Source: an uncultured bacterium
GTDB lineage: Bacteria; Bacteroidota; Bacteroidia; CAILMK01
Length of the DNA: 64,000 nucleotides
NCBI GenBank assembly: GCA_903829945.1
Contig: CAIKRV010000086.1
Coordinates: forward strand, 1 to 64,000
Reading direction: 5' to 3'
Numbering within the stretch: the stretch's first letter is position 1; each line of letters starts with the position of its first letter. Below, piece by piece: positions 48,352 to 58,382 of this stretch. The translations under genes and the position numbers were made by a program. Below the pieces are notes generated by a model, which had not been told where the DNA came from, ran no database searches, and saw only the letters and a program-made list of their open reading frames with translations.

Positions 48352-49784
48352 TGTTTAAACAACACTTTAACCGTACAAAAATTATTGCTACCATTGGCCC
48401 GGCAACTTCCTCTGAAGAAATGCTTACTCAAATTATTGAAGCAGGGGTGGATGTTTGTAGATTAAATTTTTCTCATGGCACTTATGACCAACACAAAAAT
48501 GCATTAGACTTAATACGGGGAATAAATCAAAAATACGCCTTACATACTTGTATCCTTTGTGATTTACAAGGTCCAAAACTTCGTATTGGTGATGTAGAGA
48601 ATGGACTTATAAATTGGGAAAAAGGAGATATCGTTACCTTTACCAGCAAAAAATGCGTCGGTACCACTAATAGGGTGTACATGACCTATCAACAATTTCC
48701 GATGGATGTAAAAATTGGAGATAAAATAATGGTGGATGATGGTAAAATTGAACTTTCAGTTACTGCTACCAATCAAAATGATGAGGTTACTGCCGTAGTA
48801 AATTACGGAGGCCCGGTCGGTTCTAAAAAAGGAGTTAATTTACCTAATACCTATATTTCACTCCCTTCCTTGACTGAAAAAGATTTGGCTGATTTACAAT
48901 TTGCACTGGATAATGATGTAGAATGGGTAGCTTTATCCTTTGTTCGTAAACCGGAAGACATTATACATCTCAAAAATATTATTGACGAGCGAGGTAAAAA
49001 GACCTTAGTAATTGCAAAAATTGAAAAACCGGAAGCTGTAAAAAACTTTGATGCCATTCTTGAACAGGCGGATGGAATAATGATAGCAAGAGGTGATTTA
49101 GGAGTGGAACTGGCGATGGAAGAATTACCGCTTATCCAAAAAATAATTGTAAAAAAATGCATGAGTGCTTCTAAGCCGGTAATTATAGCCACTCAAATGA
49201 TGGAAAGTATGATCCTAAGTCCGAAACCAACACGCGCAGAAGCAAATGATGTAGGAAATGCTGTATTGGATGGTGCAGATGCTTTAATGCTTAGTGCAGA
49301 AACCTCTGTAGGAAAATACCCATTGCAAGTTGTACAACATATGGAAAGAATCATTTCCAGAATTGAACGCGACAAGGCTCCTTATAATGTAAAGTATTCC
49401 CTTAATAAAAAATCTCCAACCTTTATATCGGATGCTGTATGTTTAAATGCAGTGTTAATGTCGAAAGAAGTAGAAGCTGATGCTATTATCAGCATGACCA
49501 AATCAGGATATACGGCATTTAAAATATCGAGTTTTAGGCCGGAAGCCAATGTATTTATCTTCTCTGATGACCCTGAATTACTGAATCGAATAAACCTGAT
49601 ATGGGGTATTCGAGGACTTTATTACGATAAATATACCACCACAGACCAGACCTTCAAAGACGTGATTGCGATCCTCAAAAAGAGCAAACACCTTAAAACA
49701 GGAGATTTTGTAATAAATACAGCAAGTATGCCCATCCACGAAAGATCAAGGACTAACACGTTAAAGATCACAGTAGTTGAGTAA
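48351..49784 (+). CDS. pyk: Pyruvate kinase
   Basis: Last step of glycolysis. 477 residues. TKIIATIGPATSSEEML at the start, the substrate-binding VCRLNFSHG, the catalytic-lysine segment IAKIEKPEAVKNFD, MIARGDLGVEL, and ATQMMESMI with PTRAEANDVGNAVLDGADA. The C-terminal allosteric domain is complete. Confidence 0.97.
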   Translation: MFKQHFNRTKIIATIGPATSSEEMLTQIIEAGVDVCRLNFSHGTYDQHKNALDLIRGINQKYALHTCILCDLQGPKLRIGDVENGLINWEKGDIVTFTSKKCVGTTNRVYMTYQQFPMDVKIGDKIMVDDGKIELSVTATNQNDEVTAVVNYGGPVGSKKGVNLPNTYISLPSLTEKDLADLQFALDNDVEWVALSFVRKPEDIIHLKNIIDERGKKTLVIAKIEKPEAVKNFDAILEQADGIMIARGDLGVELAMEELPLIQKIIVKKCMSASKPVIIATQMMESMILSPKPTRAEANDVGNAVLDGADALMLSAETSVGKYPLQVVQHMERIISRIERDKAPYNVKYSLNKKSPTFISDAVCLNAVLMSKEVEADAIISMTKSGYTAFKISSFRPEANVFIFSDDPELLNRINLIWGIRGLYYDKYTTTDQTFKDVIAILKKSKHLKTGDFVINTASMPIHERSRTNTLKITVVE

Positions 49785-49904
49785 AAAATCGAGGCCAATA
49801 AATTAGCTTTTAAAAAAGATTTATTAAAATAAATCAAGGTATTTCATTGTTAATTGAAAGTATTGCCTAACTTGCGGATGTTAATTTTTTAATTTTTTAT
49901 TTTC

Positions 49905-50306
49905 ATGAACATTTTTGTAGGAGGAATTAATTACTCCACCCAAGAGAACAAACTCCAGGAGACATTCGAGCAATTTGGCGCTGTGTCATCTGTAAAAATC
50001 ATCAGTGACCGAGACACAGGCCGTTCCAAAGGATTTGGTTTTGTAGTAATGGACAATGACGACGAAGCAAAAGCCGCAATCGAACAGCTTAATGGCTATT
50101 CGCTTGACGGTAAGAATATTGTTGTTAACGAAGCTCGTCCCCGCACCGAAGGTGGTGGTGGAGGAGGTCGCAGCGGCGGATTCAGTCGCGGCGGCGGAAA
50201 TCGTAGCGGCGGCGGCGGTTATAGCGGCGGCGGAAATCGCGGCGGTGGTTATAATCGTGGCGGCGACAGAGACAGAGGTCATGGCGGCGGAGATCGTTGG
50301 TCATAG
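49905..50306 (+). CDS. RRM RNA-binding protein with glycine/arginine-rich tail
   Basis: 133 residues. One RRM (about 1-80): RNP2 is IFVGGI and RNP1 is KGFGFVVM. The last 50 residues are Gly/Arg/Ser repeats of RGG type (RGGGNRSGGGG), which in GC content stand out sharply from the AT-rich surroundings. Such proteins resemble the cold-inducible RNA-binding proteins of cyanobacteria and Bacteroidota and bind single-stranded RNA. It is monocistronic with a terminator just after. Confidence 0.94.
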   Translation: MNIFVGGINYSTQENKLQETFEQFGAVSSVKIISDRDTGRSKGFGFVVMDNDDEAKAAIEQLNGYSLDGKNIVVNEARPRTEGGGGGGRSGGFSRGGGNRSGGGGYSGGGNRGGGYNRGGDRDRGHGGGDRWS

Positions 50307-50326
50307 ATATATTTGTTCTAAAAATT

Positions 50327-50353
50327 CAAAAGGCGGGTTTTTCTCGCCTTTTG
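50327..50353. terminator. Terminator between the RRM and SRPBCC genes
   Basis: 9-bp stem CAAAAGGCG/CGCCTTTTG around a T-rich 9-base loop, followed by CTTTTTA. It lies between convergent genes and can act on both strands. Confidence 0.8.
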
Positions 50354-50364
50354 CTTTTTATGAC

Positions 50365-50763
50365 CTACCTGGAATAATATTCCTTAATTGGCTCAAAGTA
50401 AAAATCCTTCCACCCTTGCTTATAGGAATCCCCTTGCCCTTCCGGTATATCCCAATGATTTATTATTAATTTACATCCCTTCGGCTTTTCTTCAAATATT
50501 AATTCCAATTTAGAATCCGGTGCTCCTTCCGGGAATTCAGAACTACGCCAATTTTGTAAAATTCTTTTTCCTTCTTCTAATTCAATATTTTCTCCGCTAA
50601 TGTAGCTATCCCAAGCTGTAAACTTCCCTCCTACTTTTTTGGAAACAACTGCTTTCGCTCCTCCCGTAAATGCTGCATGCTCTTTGCTATCCAACCATGC
50701 ATTATATAGTATCTTAGCATCAACCGGTAAGGTAGCTGATACCTTAAGTTTATCTGTTTTCAT
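50365..50763 (-). CDS. SRPBCC (AHSA1-like) domain protein
   Basis: 132 residues. START-like fold with LKVSATLPVDAKILYNAWLDSKEHAAFTGG at the start, GGKFTAWDSYISGENIEL in the middle and a long C-terminal helix (GWKDFYFEPIKEYY), as in AHSA1/ligand-binding SRPBCC proteins. The ligand or client is unknown. No operon partners. Confidence 0.85.
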   Translation of the reverse strand: MKTDKLKVSATLPVDAKILYNAWLDSKEHAAFTGGAKAVVSKKVGGKFTAWDSYISGENIELEEGKRILQNWRSSEFPEGAPDSKLELIFEEKPKGCKLIINHWDIPEGQGDSYKQGWKDFYFEPIKEYYSR

Positions 50764-50940
50764 AGGTAGAAAATTATTTTAAGGTAAAATTACAAAATTT
50801 ATAAAGTATGCTAATCATTTACATGCTTTTAAGTATATTTTTAAATATCAATTATGGTTTAGATGGATAAACCAATATTAATTGGAATAGAATTATACGA
50901 GCTTTTAAAAGCTAATCAAGTGTTTTTATGATTTTTGATG

Positions 50941-50948
50941 TAATTTTG
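50941..50948 (+). promoter_or_regulatory. -7 element of the E2 acyltransferase gene
   Basis: TAATTTTG, exact TAnnTTTG, about 19 bases from predicted start to ATG. The -33 is weak. Confidence 0.45.
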
Positions 50949-50970
50949 CTGCGGTTTTAATTCCTTACCT

Positions 50971-52335
50971 ATGTCCAAACAAGTTGAATTGATTATGCCC
51001 AAAATGGGCGAAAGTATAGCAGAAGCAACCATTTTGAAATGGCTCAAAAAAGAAGGCGATACTATTGAAATTGATGAAGCCGTTCTTGAAATTGCTACTG
51101 ATAAAGTTGATTCTGAAGTACCCTCTCCCAATGCCGGTACCTTATTAAAAATTTTATTCAATGAAGGTGATGTAGTAGCCGTTGGTAAAGCCATTGCCTT
51201 AATTGGTACTGAAGCAGGCGCCGCAGTTGAAATTCCTTTAGTACCTTCTTCCAACGGACATACGTCCAATGGGCATTCAAGTACACAGGCAGTATCAAGC
51301 GCTCAAGTAGTAAGTACTCCGCCATCCAATGCAATCTCCCATGAAAAACCTTCCGGAAATAGATTTTATTCTCCTTTGGTTTTAAATATAGCACGAAGCG
51401 AAAATATTTCAATGTCGGAATTAGAAGCCTTGCCGGGAACAGGGAATGAAGGCAGAGTAACCAAAAAAGATATTTTATCCTATATAAATAATAGAGGAAA
51501 CGCAGCTGTAAATTCCTCTATAAATACGCCAACAATTGCTGTGCAGGCAGAACCGACGGCAACGAGTGTAAAAGTAGCTACTCCTGCTACCACATCCATT
51601 CAAGATCCCGATATTGCATTGATGCCCGGAGATGAAATTATTGAAATGGATAGAATGCGTAAGCTCATAGCCGATCATATGGTAATGAGCAAGCATGTAT
51701 CTCCTCATGTCACTTCATTTGTAGAAGCAGATGTAACCAATATAGTAAAATGGAGAGATAAAATTAAAAATTCATTTGAGAAAAAAGAAGGTGAAAAAAT
51801 TACTTTTACGCCTATTTTTATTGAAGCCATTGTAAAAGCAATAAAAGATTTTCCGATGATAAATATTTCCCTATCCGGAAATCAAATTATCAAGAGAAGA
51901 AATATTAATATTGGTATGGCTGCTGCCTTACCAAGTGGCAACTTAATTGTTCCGGTTATTAAAAATGCTGATACTAAAAACTTACTAGGCCTAACGAAAG
52001 AGGTAAATAGCTTGGCCAATCGTGCTAGAAATAATCAATTAAAACCTGATGAAATTCAAGGAGGAACATTTACTTTAACGAATGTAGGAAGTTTTGGAAA
52101 TGTAATGGGTACACCTATTATTAATCAACCGCAAGTAGCCATTCTTGCTGTTGGTACTATTAAAAAGAAACCGGTTGTGCTGGAAACAGAATATGGCGAT
52201 ATTATAGGTATTAGACACATGATGTTTTTATCTTTATCCTATGATCATCGTGTAGTAGATGGAAGTTTAGGCGGTAGTTTCTTAAGAAGAGTTGGAGACT
52301 ACTTAGAACAATTTGATCCTAACAGAGAAATTTAA
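50971..52335 (+). CDS. 2-oxo acid dehydrogenase E2 component (dihydrolipoamide acyltransferase)
   Basis: 454 residues. One lipoyl domain (1-78) with the lipoylated Lys in ATDKVDSEVPSP, a flexible Ser/Ala/Thr linker, a peripheral-subunit-binding domain (FYSPLVLNIARSENISMSELEALPG), a second linker, and the catalytic core with the active-site SYDHRVVDG near the C-terminus. Which complex it serves (pyruvate, 2-oxoglutarate or branched-chain) cannot be read from sequence alone; the lipoyl and core motifs are nearest to branched-chain or pyruvate E2. It is orphaned: no E1 or E3 next to it. Confidence 0.92.
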   Translation: MSKQVELIMPKMGESIAEATILKWLKKEGDTIEIDEAVLEIATDKVDSEVPSPNAGTLLKILFNEGDVVAVGKAIALIGTEAGAAVEIPLVPSSNGHTSNGHSSTQAVSSAQVVSTPPSNAISHEKPSGNRFYSPLVLNIARSENISMSELEALPGTGNEGRVTKKDILSYINNRGNAAVNSSINTPTIAVQAEPTATSVKVATPATTSIQDPDIALMPGDEIIEMDRMRKLIADHMVMSKHVSPHVTSFVEADVTNIVKWRDKIKNSFEKKEGEKITFTPIFIEAIVKAIKDFPMINISLSGNQIIKRRNINIGMAAALPSGNLIVPVIKNADTKNLLGLTKEVNSLANRARNNQLKPDEIQGGTFTLTNVGSFGNVMGTPIINQPQVAILAVGTIKKKPVVLETEYGDIIGIRHMMFLSLSYDHRVVDGSLGGSFLRRVGDYLEQFDPNREI

Positions 52336-52348
52336 TTTATTTATACCC

Positions 52349-52385
52349 CATAAAAAAAGCGTCATAATTTGACGCTTTTTTTATG
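52349..52385 (+). terminator. Intrinsic terminator after the E2 gene
   Basis: 16-bp perfect stem with a 5-base loop. Core GCGTCA/TGACGC, flanked by A7 and T7, then CAT and ATG. Same nested design as at 2.4 kb and 28.7 kb, although the next gene here is on the same strand. Confidence 0.9.
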
Positions 52386-52585
52386 CATTATGGCTTCCTA
52401 AATCATTCAATATTAAAATTACATTAAGTCCATCATTTTTGAAAATCCTTACAGCAACTATATTAGTTTATAACAATATAATAACTTGGAAATCAAACCA
52501 AAATTGTTAAATTTTTAAACCAAAATGAGCATTATCCATCTAAAACACTAATTTTGCACATACACACTAACGTTTACCCCCCAAA
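52386..52585 (+). other. AT-rich upstream region of the RND pump operon
   Basis: About 200 bases without a gene. It holds a perfect -7 element TAATTTTG at 52549-52556 with no clear -33. The transcript predicted to start near 52560 would carry the 43-codon leader ORF and then the adaptor gene. Confidence 0.5.
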
Positions 52586-52717
52586 ATGAAGAAAAATACC
52601 AATCTTTTCTTTGACCTTCATCATTCAAAAAAAACATTATATTATTCATTTTTAAATACTTACAATGAGAATTCCACTCATTGCCAAACTTTTTTTCTAA
52701 AAATAACTTCAAAATGA
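52586..52717 (+). CDS. Possible 43-codon leader ORF before the RND adaptor gene
   Basis: Short frame beginning MKKNTNLFFDLHHSKK and ending ITSK. Its ATG lies about 26 bases after the predicted transcription start, and its TGA overlaps the adaptor ATG as ATGA, the usual geometry of translational coupling. The peptide is rich in Lys, Asn, Thr, Ser and Phe/Tyr, has no signal peptide and no known family. In AT-rich DNA such a frame could be chance; the placement is what makes it notable. It could act as a translated leader controlling the pump. Confidence 0.4.
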   Translation: MKKNTNLFFDLHHSKKTLYYSFLNTYNENSTHCQTFFLKITSK

Positions 52718-53772
52718 AATCTAAAGGGATTATTACCACTTTACTAATTGTGCTTGTACTTGGTGGTCTTATTTATTTTAAGATAAGCAGTAGTAAGGAT
52801 CAGGCAAAAACCTTAGGGCCTCCTAAACAAGGTCCGGGTTATGTGACTACTTATATTGTTAAATCTACTCAATTGGATAATACTATTCAAAGTGCAGGAA
52901 CTTTATTGGCCAATGAAGAGGTTGAGGTTCGCCCGGAAATCGCCGGCAAGATTACTAAAATATATTTTAAGGAAGGAACGCCTGTAACAAAAGGCGAGCT
53001 TTTGGTTAAAATATATGATGGTGATTTGCAAGCTCAGTTACAAAAACTAAAATACACTGAGAAATTAACCGCTGAATCTGAAGCACGCCAAAAAAAATTA
53101 TTAGCTATCAATGGAGTTAGCCAACAAGATTATGATGTAATATTAAATACGCTTAATACTACCAGAGCAGATATTGAATTACTAAGCACTCAAATTTCAA
53201 AAACAGAAATTCGTGCACCATTTAATGGAATTATTGGTTTGAAAAGCGTGAGTGAAGGCAGCTACGTTTCACCAAGCACCAGCATTGCTTCTATCCAAGA
53301 AATTGATCCTTTAAAAATAGACTTTTCTATACCGGAAAAATACATGCTCACGGTAAAAAAAGGAGATCCAATTCATTTTACTGTTTCAGGTTCATCCAAA
53401 ATATTTGAAGGAGCTATTTATGCCATTGAACCAAAAATTGACATGAATACACGTACCGTTTTACTCAGAGCCATTTGTCCTAATAAAACCAAAGAAATAT
53501 TGCCCGGTGCTTTTGCTCAAGTAGAATTGGTGATGCAAAAAATAAATAATGCTCTATTAGTTCCTACTGAATCAGTAATACCACAACTTAAAAACCTAAA
53601 AGTGTTTTTGTATAAAAGCGGAAAAGCTCAGCCATGTATTGTGCAAACAGGTATTCGAAATGATTCAGCCATACAAATTACCTCCGGATTAAATGTTGGT
53701 GACACTTTAATTACCACAGGAATTATGGCATTAAAACCTGGTGCACCCGTTAAAATTTACAATACTAAATAA
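52714..53772 (+). CDS. RND efflux periplasmic adaptor (membrane fusion protein)
   Basis: 352 residues. N-terminal membrane anchor (GIITTLLIVLVLGGLIYF), then the lipoyl/barrel-sandwich halves (GTLLANEEVEVRPEIAGKI and IRAPFNGIIGLKSVSEGSYVSP) around an alpha-hairpin, and beta-barrel and membrane-proximal domains. It connects the inner-membrane pump to the outer-membrane channel. I used the ATG that matches a normal signal-anchor; the longer frame starts inside the leader ORF region. First structural gene of the three-gene pump operon. Confidence 0.93.
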   Translation: MKSKGIITTLLIVLVLGGLIYFKISSSKDQAKTLGPPKQGPGYVTTYIVKSTQLDNTIQSAGTLLANEEVEVRPEIAGKITKIYFKEGTPVTKGELLVKIYDGDLQAQLQKLKYTEKLTAESEARQKKLLAINGVSQQDYDVILNTLNTTRADIELLSTQISKTEIRAPFNGIIGLKSVSEGSYVSPSTSIASIQEIDPLKIDFSIPEKYMLTVKKGDPIHFTVSGSSKIFEGAIYAIEPKIDMNTRTVLLRAICPNKTKEILPGAFAQVELVMQKINNALLVPTESVIPQLKNLKVFLYKSGKAQPCIVQTGIRNDSAIQITSGLNVGDTLITTGIMALKPGAPVKIYNTK

Positions 53773-53849
53773 AGCACATTTCGCTTGAAAAATATTTATA
53801 CCCACAATTATTTAATTTGTGATTCAACCAACAAAGGAGGAATGAAATA

Positions 53850-56800
53850 ATGAGTCTTTCATCAGTATCGATAAATCGTCCGGTATTAGCTACAGTAATG
53901 TCAATCGTTATTGTTATTTTCGGATGTTTAGGATATTCTTATTTAGGCGTTCGGGAGTTTCCATCCATAGACCCTCCAATTATTACGGTAAGGACCAGTT
54001 ATACCGGTGCCAATTCTGATGTAATAGAATCACAAATCACCGAGCCACTGGAACAAAACATTAATGGTGTGGATGGTATTCGTTCCATTAGTTCCTCCAG
54101 TAACCAAGGAAGCAGTGTTATTACGGTTGAATTTAATTTAGGGGCAGATTTAGAAACTGCGGCTAATGATGTTCGTGATAAAGTTTCACAAGCCATTAAA
54201 TTGCTTCCTGCGGATATTGATGCGCCACCTGTCGTTACTAAATCGGATGCCAACTCTGATGCCATATTAGCGCTCACTATACAGAGTACCACAAAAAATA
54301 TATTGCAGGTAGATGATTACGCTGAAAACGTAGTTCTCCAACGACTGCAAACCATACCAGGGGTAAGTACCATCCAAATTTGGGGGCAAAAGAAATATGC
54401 AATGCGCCTATGGTTGGATCCAAATAAACTCTCCTCTTTTAACTTGACAGCATTAGATGTTCAAACAGCATTAAATAAAGAAAATGTTGATTTACCTGCA
54501 GGAAAAATTGAAGGAAACACCACCGAGCTTACAGTTAGAACCTTTGGCAGGCTTAAAACGGAAGATGATTTTAATAATTTAATAATTAAAACAGACGGTG
54601 CCCGAACGATAAAGCTGCAAGATATTGGATATGCCGCTCTGGGTCCTGAAAACGAAGAGACCATATTGAAGCAAGCCGGAGTACCAATGATTGGCCTGGG
54701 AGTAGTGCCGCAACCGGGAGCAAATTATATTGATATCTCTGATGAATTTTTCAAAAGATATGAAGATATTAAAAAAACACTGCCCAAAGATTATGTTTTA
54801 AATGTAGCCCTGGATAATACCAAGTTTGTAAAAAAATCAATCAAGGAAGTAAAGGAAACTTTGCTGGTTGCATTTGTATTAGTAGTGCTCATTATTTATT
54901 TATTTTTTAGAGATTGGCTTATTGCTTTCCGCCCGCTTATAGATATACCGGTATCATTAATAGGTGCATTTTTCATCATGTATATTTTTGGTTTTTCAAT
55001 TAATATACTCACCTTACTGGCTATTGTTTTAGCCACCGGATTGGTGGTAGATGACGGTATAGTAGTCACTGAAAATATTTATAAAAAGGTGGAAGAAGGT
55101 ATGACTCCTTTGGAAGCTGCCCATAAGGGCTCCAATGAAATATTTTTTGCTGTTATTTCTACTTCCATAACATTGGCAGCCGTATTTATGCCTGTTATTT
55201 TTTTACAGGGATTTGTGGGTAGGTTGTTTCGGGAATTTGGAGTGGTAGTAGCAGGAGCCGTGTTAATTTCCGCCTTTGTTTCTTTAACATTAACGCCAAT
55301 GTTAAATGTTAAATTAATCAGAAAGAATCAGAAGAAATCTAAATTTTACGAAAGAACCGAACCGTTTTTTGTTGCTTTGACCACTGGCTATAATAATTCC
55401 TTAAAGAAATTTATGGAAAGGCGCTGGCTGGCATTTTTAATTATCGGCATTTCCATAATTATGATCTTCGGAATAGGTAAATTTTTACCGTCAGAATTAT
55501 CTCCACTTGAAGATCGCAGTTTACTGAGAATGTCCGCTACGGCGCCGGAAGGCTCCTCCTATGAATATATGGATAAATACATGGGATCGATAACTGATTT
55601 CATTGTTGATTCAATCCCCGAGCGCCAGGTGTCTCTTACTATTGTTGCACCTAGTTTCTCCGGTTCAGGAGCTGTGAATACAGGCTATTTAAGAATTGTA
55701 CTTTCCAATCCTGAAGACAGGAAACGCTCACAGCAAGATATATTTGATTACATCAACAAACATTTAAAATACTTTTCGGGAGCTCGGATATTTGCTATTC
55801 AGGAGCAAACAATAAGCGGAGGCGGATCAGCATCCAAAACAAGTTTACCGATTCAATTTGTATTGCAAGCGCCAAATTTTGATGCCCTAAGGAAATACCT
55901 TCCAAAATTTATGGAAGAGGTAAACAAAAATCCAACCTTTTTAGGAATTGACGTGAATCTTAAATTTAATAAGCCTGAATTATCTGTTACCATCGATCGT
56001 GATAAAGCAAAATCCTTGGGTATTTCTGTCATAGATATATCTCAAACGATTCAATTAGCTTTAAGTGGAGGAAGATTCGGTTATTTTGTAATGAATGGCA
56101 AGCAATACCAAGTAATGGGTCAGGTAACCCGTCAATACAGAGACCAACCACTTGATTTAAAATCATTATATGTAAGGACGGCCACAGGAAAAGCTGTGCA
56201 GTTGGATAATGTAGTAAAAGTCAGTGAACAAAGCGAACCTCCCCAATTATATAAATTTAATCGATATGAGTCAGCTACGGTATCTGCAGGCCTAGCCCCA
56301 GGGAAAACCATTGGAGATGGTATCAATGCCATGAAGGAAATCGCTTCGCATGTATTAGATAAGTCATTTAGTACTGCTTTAAATGGTCCTTCCCGCGACT
56401 ATGCGGAAAGTTCCTCCAATATGGTATTTGCATTTATTTTGGCACTAGTGCTCATTTATTTGGTATTGGCAGCGCAATTTGAAAGCTTTATTGACCCGCT
56501 AACCATTATGTTCACTGTGCCATTAGCATTAGCAGGTGCCGTATTAACCCTATGGTATTTTAATCAAACACTAAATATTTTTAGTGAAATTGGAATTATC
56601 ATGTTAATTGGTCTGGTAACCAAAAACGGAATTTTAATTGTTGAATTTGCCAACCAAAATAAAGAACATGGAATTTCGGTTCATCAAGCTGTATTGGATG
56701 CAGCTACTTCACGTTTGAGACCTATTTTAATGACATCCTTAGCTACTGCATTAGGGGCATTACCAATTGCATTAGCATTAGGGGCAGGGTCTAAAAGCCG

Positions 56801-56918
56801 GGCTCCAATGGGGATTGCTGTTATTGGCGGATTAATATTTTCATTAGGATTAACATTATATGTTATTCCTGCCATGTATACTTATTTATCAAAAGACCAT
56901 AAAGCACCCAAAGATTAG
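53850..56918 (+). CDS. RND efflux pump inner-membrane transporter (HAE1/AcrB family)
   Basis: 1022 residues with the twelve-helix RND layout: first helix VLATVMSIVIVIFGCLGY, large periplasmic loops, and helix 4 with the proton-relay acidic pair in ATGLVVDDGIVVTENIYKKVEEG. The C-terminal half repeats the design (GLVTKNGILIVEFANQNKEHG with the relay Lys). FREFG and GxxxP segments are conserved. It belongs to the hydrophobe/amphiphile exporters rather than heavy-metal RND. The substrate is not predictable. Confidence 0.96.
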   Translation: MSLSSVSINRPVLATVMSIVIVIFGCLGYSYLGVREFPSIDPPIITVRTSYTGANSDVIESQITEPLEQNINGVDGIRSISSSSNQGSSVITVEFNLGADLETAANDVRDKVSQAIKLLPADIDAPPVVTKSDANSDAILALTIQSTTKNILQVDDYAENVVLQRLQTIPGVSTIQIWGQKKYAMRLWLDPNKLSSFNLTALDVQTALNKENVDLPAGKIEGNTTELTVRTFGRLKTEDDFNNLIIKTDGARTIKLQDIGYAALGPENEETILKQAGVPMIGLGVVPQPGANYIDISDEFFKRYEDIKKTLPKDYVLNVALDNTKFVKKSIKEVKETLLVAFVLVVLIIYLFFRDWLIAFRPLIDIPVSLIGAFFIMYIFGFSINILTLLAIVLATGLVVDDGIVVTENIYKKVEEGMTPLEAAHKGSNEIFFAVISTSITLAAVFMPVIFLQGFVGRLFREFGVVVAGAVLISAFVSLTLTPMLNVKLIRKNQKKSKFYERTEPFFVALTTGYNNSLKKFMERRWLAFLIIGISIIMIFGIGKFLPSELSPLEDRSLLRMSATAPEGSSYEYMDKYMGSITDFIVDSIPERQVSLTIVAPSFSGSGAVNTGYLRIVLSNPEDRKRSQQDIFDYINKHLKYFSGARIFAIQEQTISGGGSASKTSLPIQFVLQAPNFDALRKYLPKFMEEVNKNPTFLGIDVNLKFNKPELSVTIDRDKAKSLGISVIDISQTIQLALSGGRFGYFVMNGKQYQVMGQVTRQYRDQPLDLKSLYVRTATGKAVQLDNVVKVSEQSEPPQLYKFNRYESATVSAGLAPGKTIGDGINAMKEIASHVLDKSFSTALNGPSRDYAESSSNMVFAFILALVLIYLVLAAQFESFIDPLTIMFTVPLALAGAVLTLWYFNQTLNIFSEIGIIMLIGLVTKNGILIVEFANQNKEHGISVHQAVLDAATSRLRPILMTSLATALGALPIALALGAGSKSRAPMGIAVIGGLIFSLGLTLYVIPAMYTYLSKDHKAPKD

Positions 56919-56984
56919 ATGGAATCGAATCATTTAATTGAAAGTAATCAATAGATTGACCAATTACAAGCATCAAAATAACCA

Positions 56985-58328
56985 ATGAATAGAAATATTT
57001 TCAGAAATAAGAGAGGTATGAAAAAAATCGGGATGTATCTGTTTTTTAGTTTAATGCTTACAAGGGTTGCAGCACAAGATTTATTGACACTTGATAATGC
57101 AATTAAAATTGCTTTAAAAAATAATTACTCCATCAGTATTTCAAAAAATGATGCACAAGTTGCCGAAAATAATGCCACCTATGGCAATGCAGGTGCCTAT
57201 CCGCTCACTCAAATTGTAGCCGGGGAAAACTTTCAAAACAATGCTATCCATCAACAATATTCTACGGGCGCTGAAGTAATAAGACCTAGCGTAAAATCAT
57301 ATACCACTACTGCCGGTGCACAATTAACCTGGACCATTTTTCAAGGATTTAAAATGTACGCTACCTATGATCGATTAAAGGAACTTGAAAAAATTGGTGA
57401 AGCTAATTTACGCATGACCATTGAAAATAATATTGCGCAAGTAATTAATGCTTTTTATGATATAGCGCAACAGAAACAACAGATGAAAGCCACCAATCAG
57501 AATATTTCATTGTATGAAGAGAAATTGGAAATTGCGCGAAAGAAATTAGAAATTGGTTCTTCTTCAAAATTAGATTTTCTTCAAGCTAAAGTAGATTTAA
57601 ATGCACAAAAATCGAAATTTTTAAGTTTAAAAATAAGTATGGTAACTGCAAAAGCTACCTTAAATCAACTTTTAGCGCGTCCTTCTGATGTGGATTTTGA
57701 TATTGAAGATACTATCGTAATAAATTATAATCCCAGTATTGAAGAATTAAGAAAATCTGCACTTGAACAAAATACACAACTATCCATTGCTGAAAAAAAC
57801 ATGCAAGTTGCCAATGCAGTAATACGTGAAAATGAATCATTGTTATATCCTACTATATATTTTACTCCGGGATATAATTTTTCATTAGTAAAAAACCAAG
57901 CAGGTTTAGTTTTACTAAACCAAGGCTTAGGTTTTAATGCGGGCGGCAATTTAGTGTACAATATTTTTAACGGTAGTTATGCAACACGGAATATTCAGAA
58001 TGCTAAAATCAGCAGTTATACCAGCAAATTGAATTATGATTTCACTAAGCTACAAGTGGAAACATCTGTAAATAAAACATTTGAAACATTTCAGAACAAT
58101 TTACAATTACTTAAATTAGAAGAAGATAACACTGCCATAGTAAATGAGAATGTTTATGTGGCATTTGAAAGATTTAAAATAGGTTCAAGTTCCGGAATTG
58201 AACTAAAACAAGCCCAACAATCCTTGGAGGATGCACAATACCGGTTAATAAATGCCAGGTTTACGACGAAGCTGGCAGAAACGGAACTACTTCGCTTGAA
58301 TGGCAGTTTATATAAATTATTAAAATAA
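56985..58328 (+). CDS. TolC-family outer-membrane efflux channel
   Basis: 447 residues. A signal peptide follows either the annotated ATG or the Met 11 codons later (MKKIGMYLFFSLMLTRVAAQ), the latter giving a more ordinary signal. Two TolC repeats: LTLDNAIKIALKNNYSI and, in the second half, SIEELRKSALEQNTQLSIAEKNMQVAN, each with long helices and beta-strand pairs. It completes the tripartite RND pump and is followed by a terminator-like structure. Confidence 0.93.
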   Translation: MNRNIFRNKRGMKKIGMYLFFSLMLTRVAAQDLLTLDNAIKIALKNNYSISISKNDAQVAENNATYGNAGAYPLTQIVAGENFQNNAIHQQYSTGAEVIRPSVKSYTTTAGAQLTWTIFQGFKMYATYDRLKELEKIGEANLRMTIENNIAQVINAFYDIAQQKQQMKATNQNISLYEEKLEIARKKLEIGSSSKLDFLQAKVDLNAQKSKFLSLKISMVTAKATLNQLLARPSDVDFDIEDTIVINYNPSIEELRKSALEQNTQLSIAEKNMQVANAVIRENESLLYPTIYFTPGYNFSLVKNQAGLVLLNQGLGFNAGGNLVYNIFNGSYATRNIQNAKISSYTSKLNYDFTKLQVETSVNKTFETFQNNLQLLKLEEDNTAIVNENVYVAFERFKIGSSSGIELKQAQQSLEDAQYRLINARFTTKLAETELLRLNGSLYKLLK

Positions 58329-58382
58329 TTTCAGCACTACCCAACCTTTAGGGATAGTTTTGCGTACCTTATATTAGAATCT

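Noticed and set aside
50056-50469. Long alternative-frame ORFs across the RRM gene, including an Ala/Thr/Ser-rich minus-strand one
   Set aside because: By-products of the GC-rich glycine-codon repeats in the RRM tail; the RRM frame is clearly the real one.
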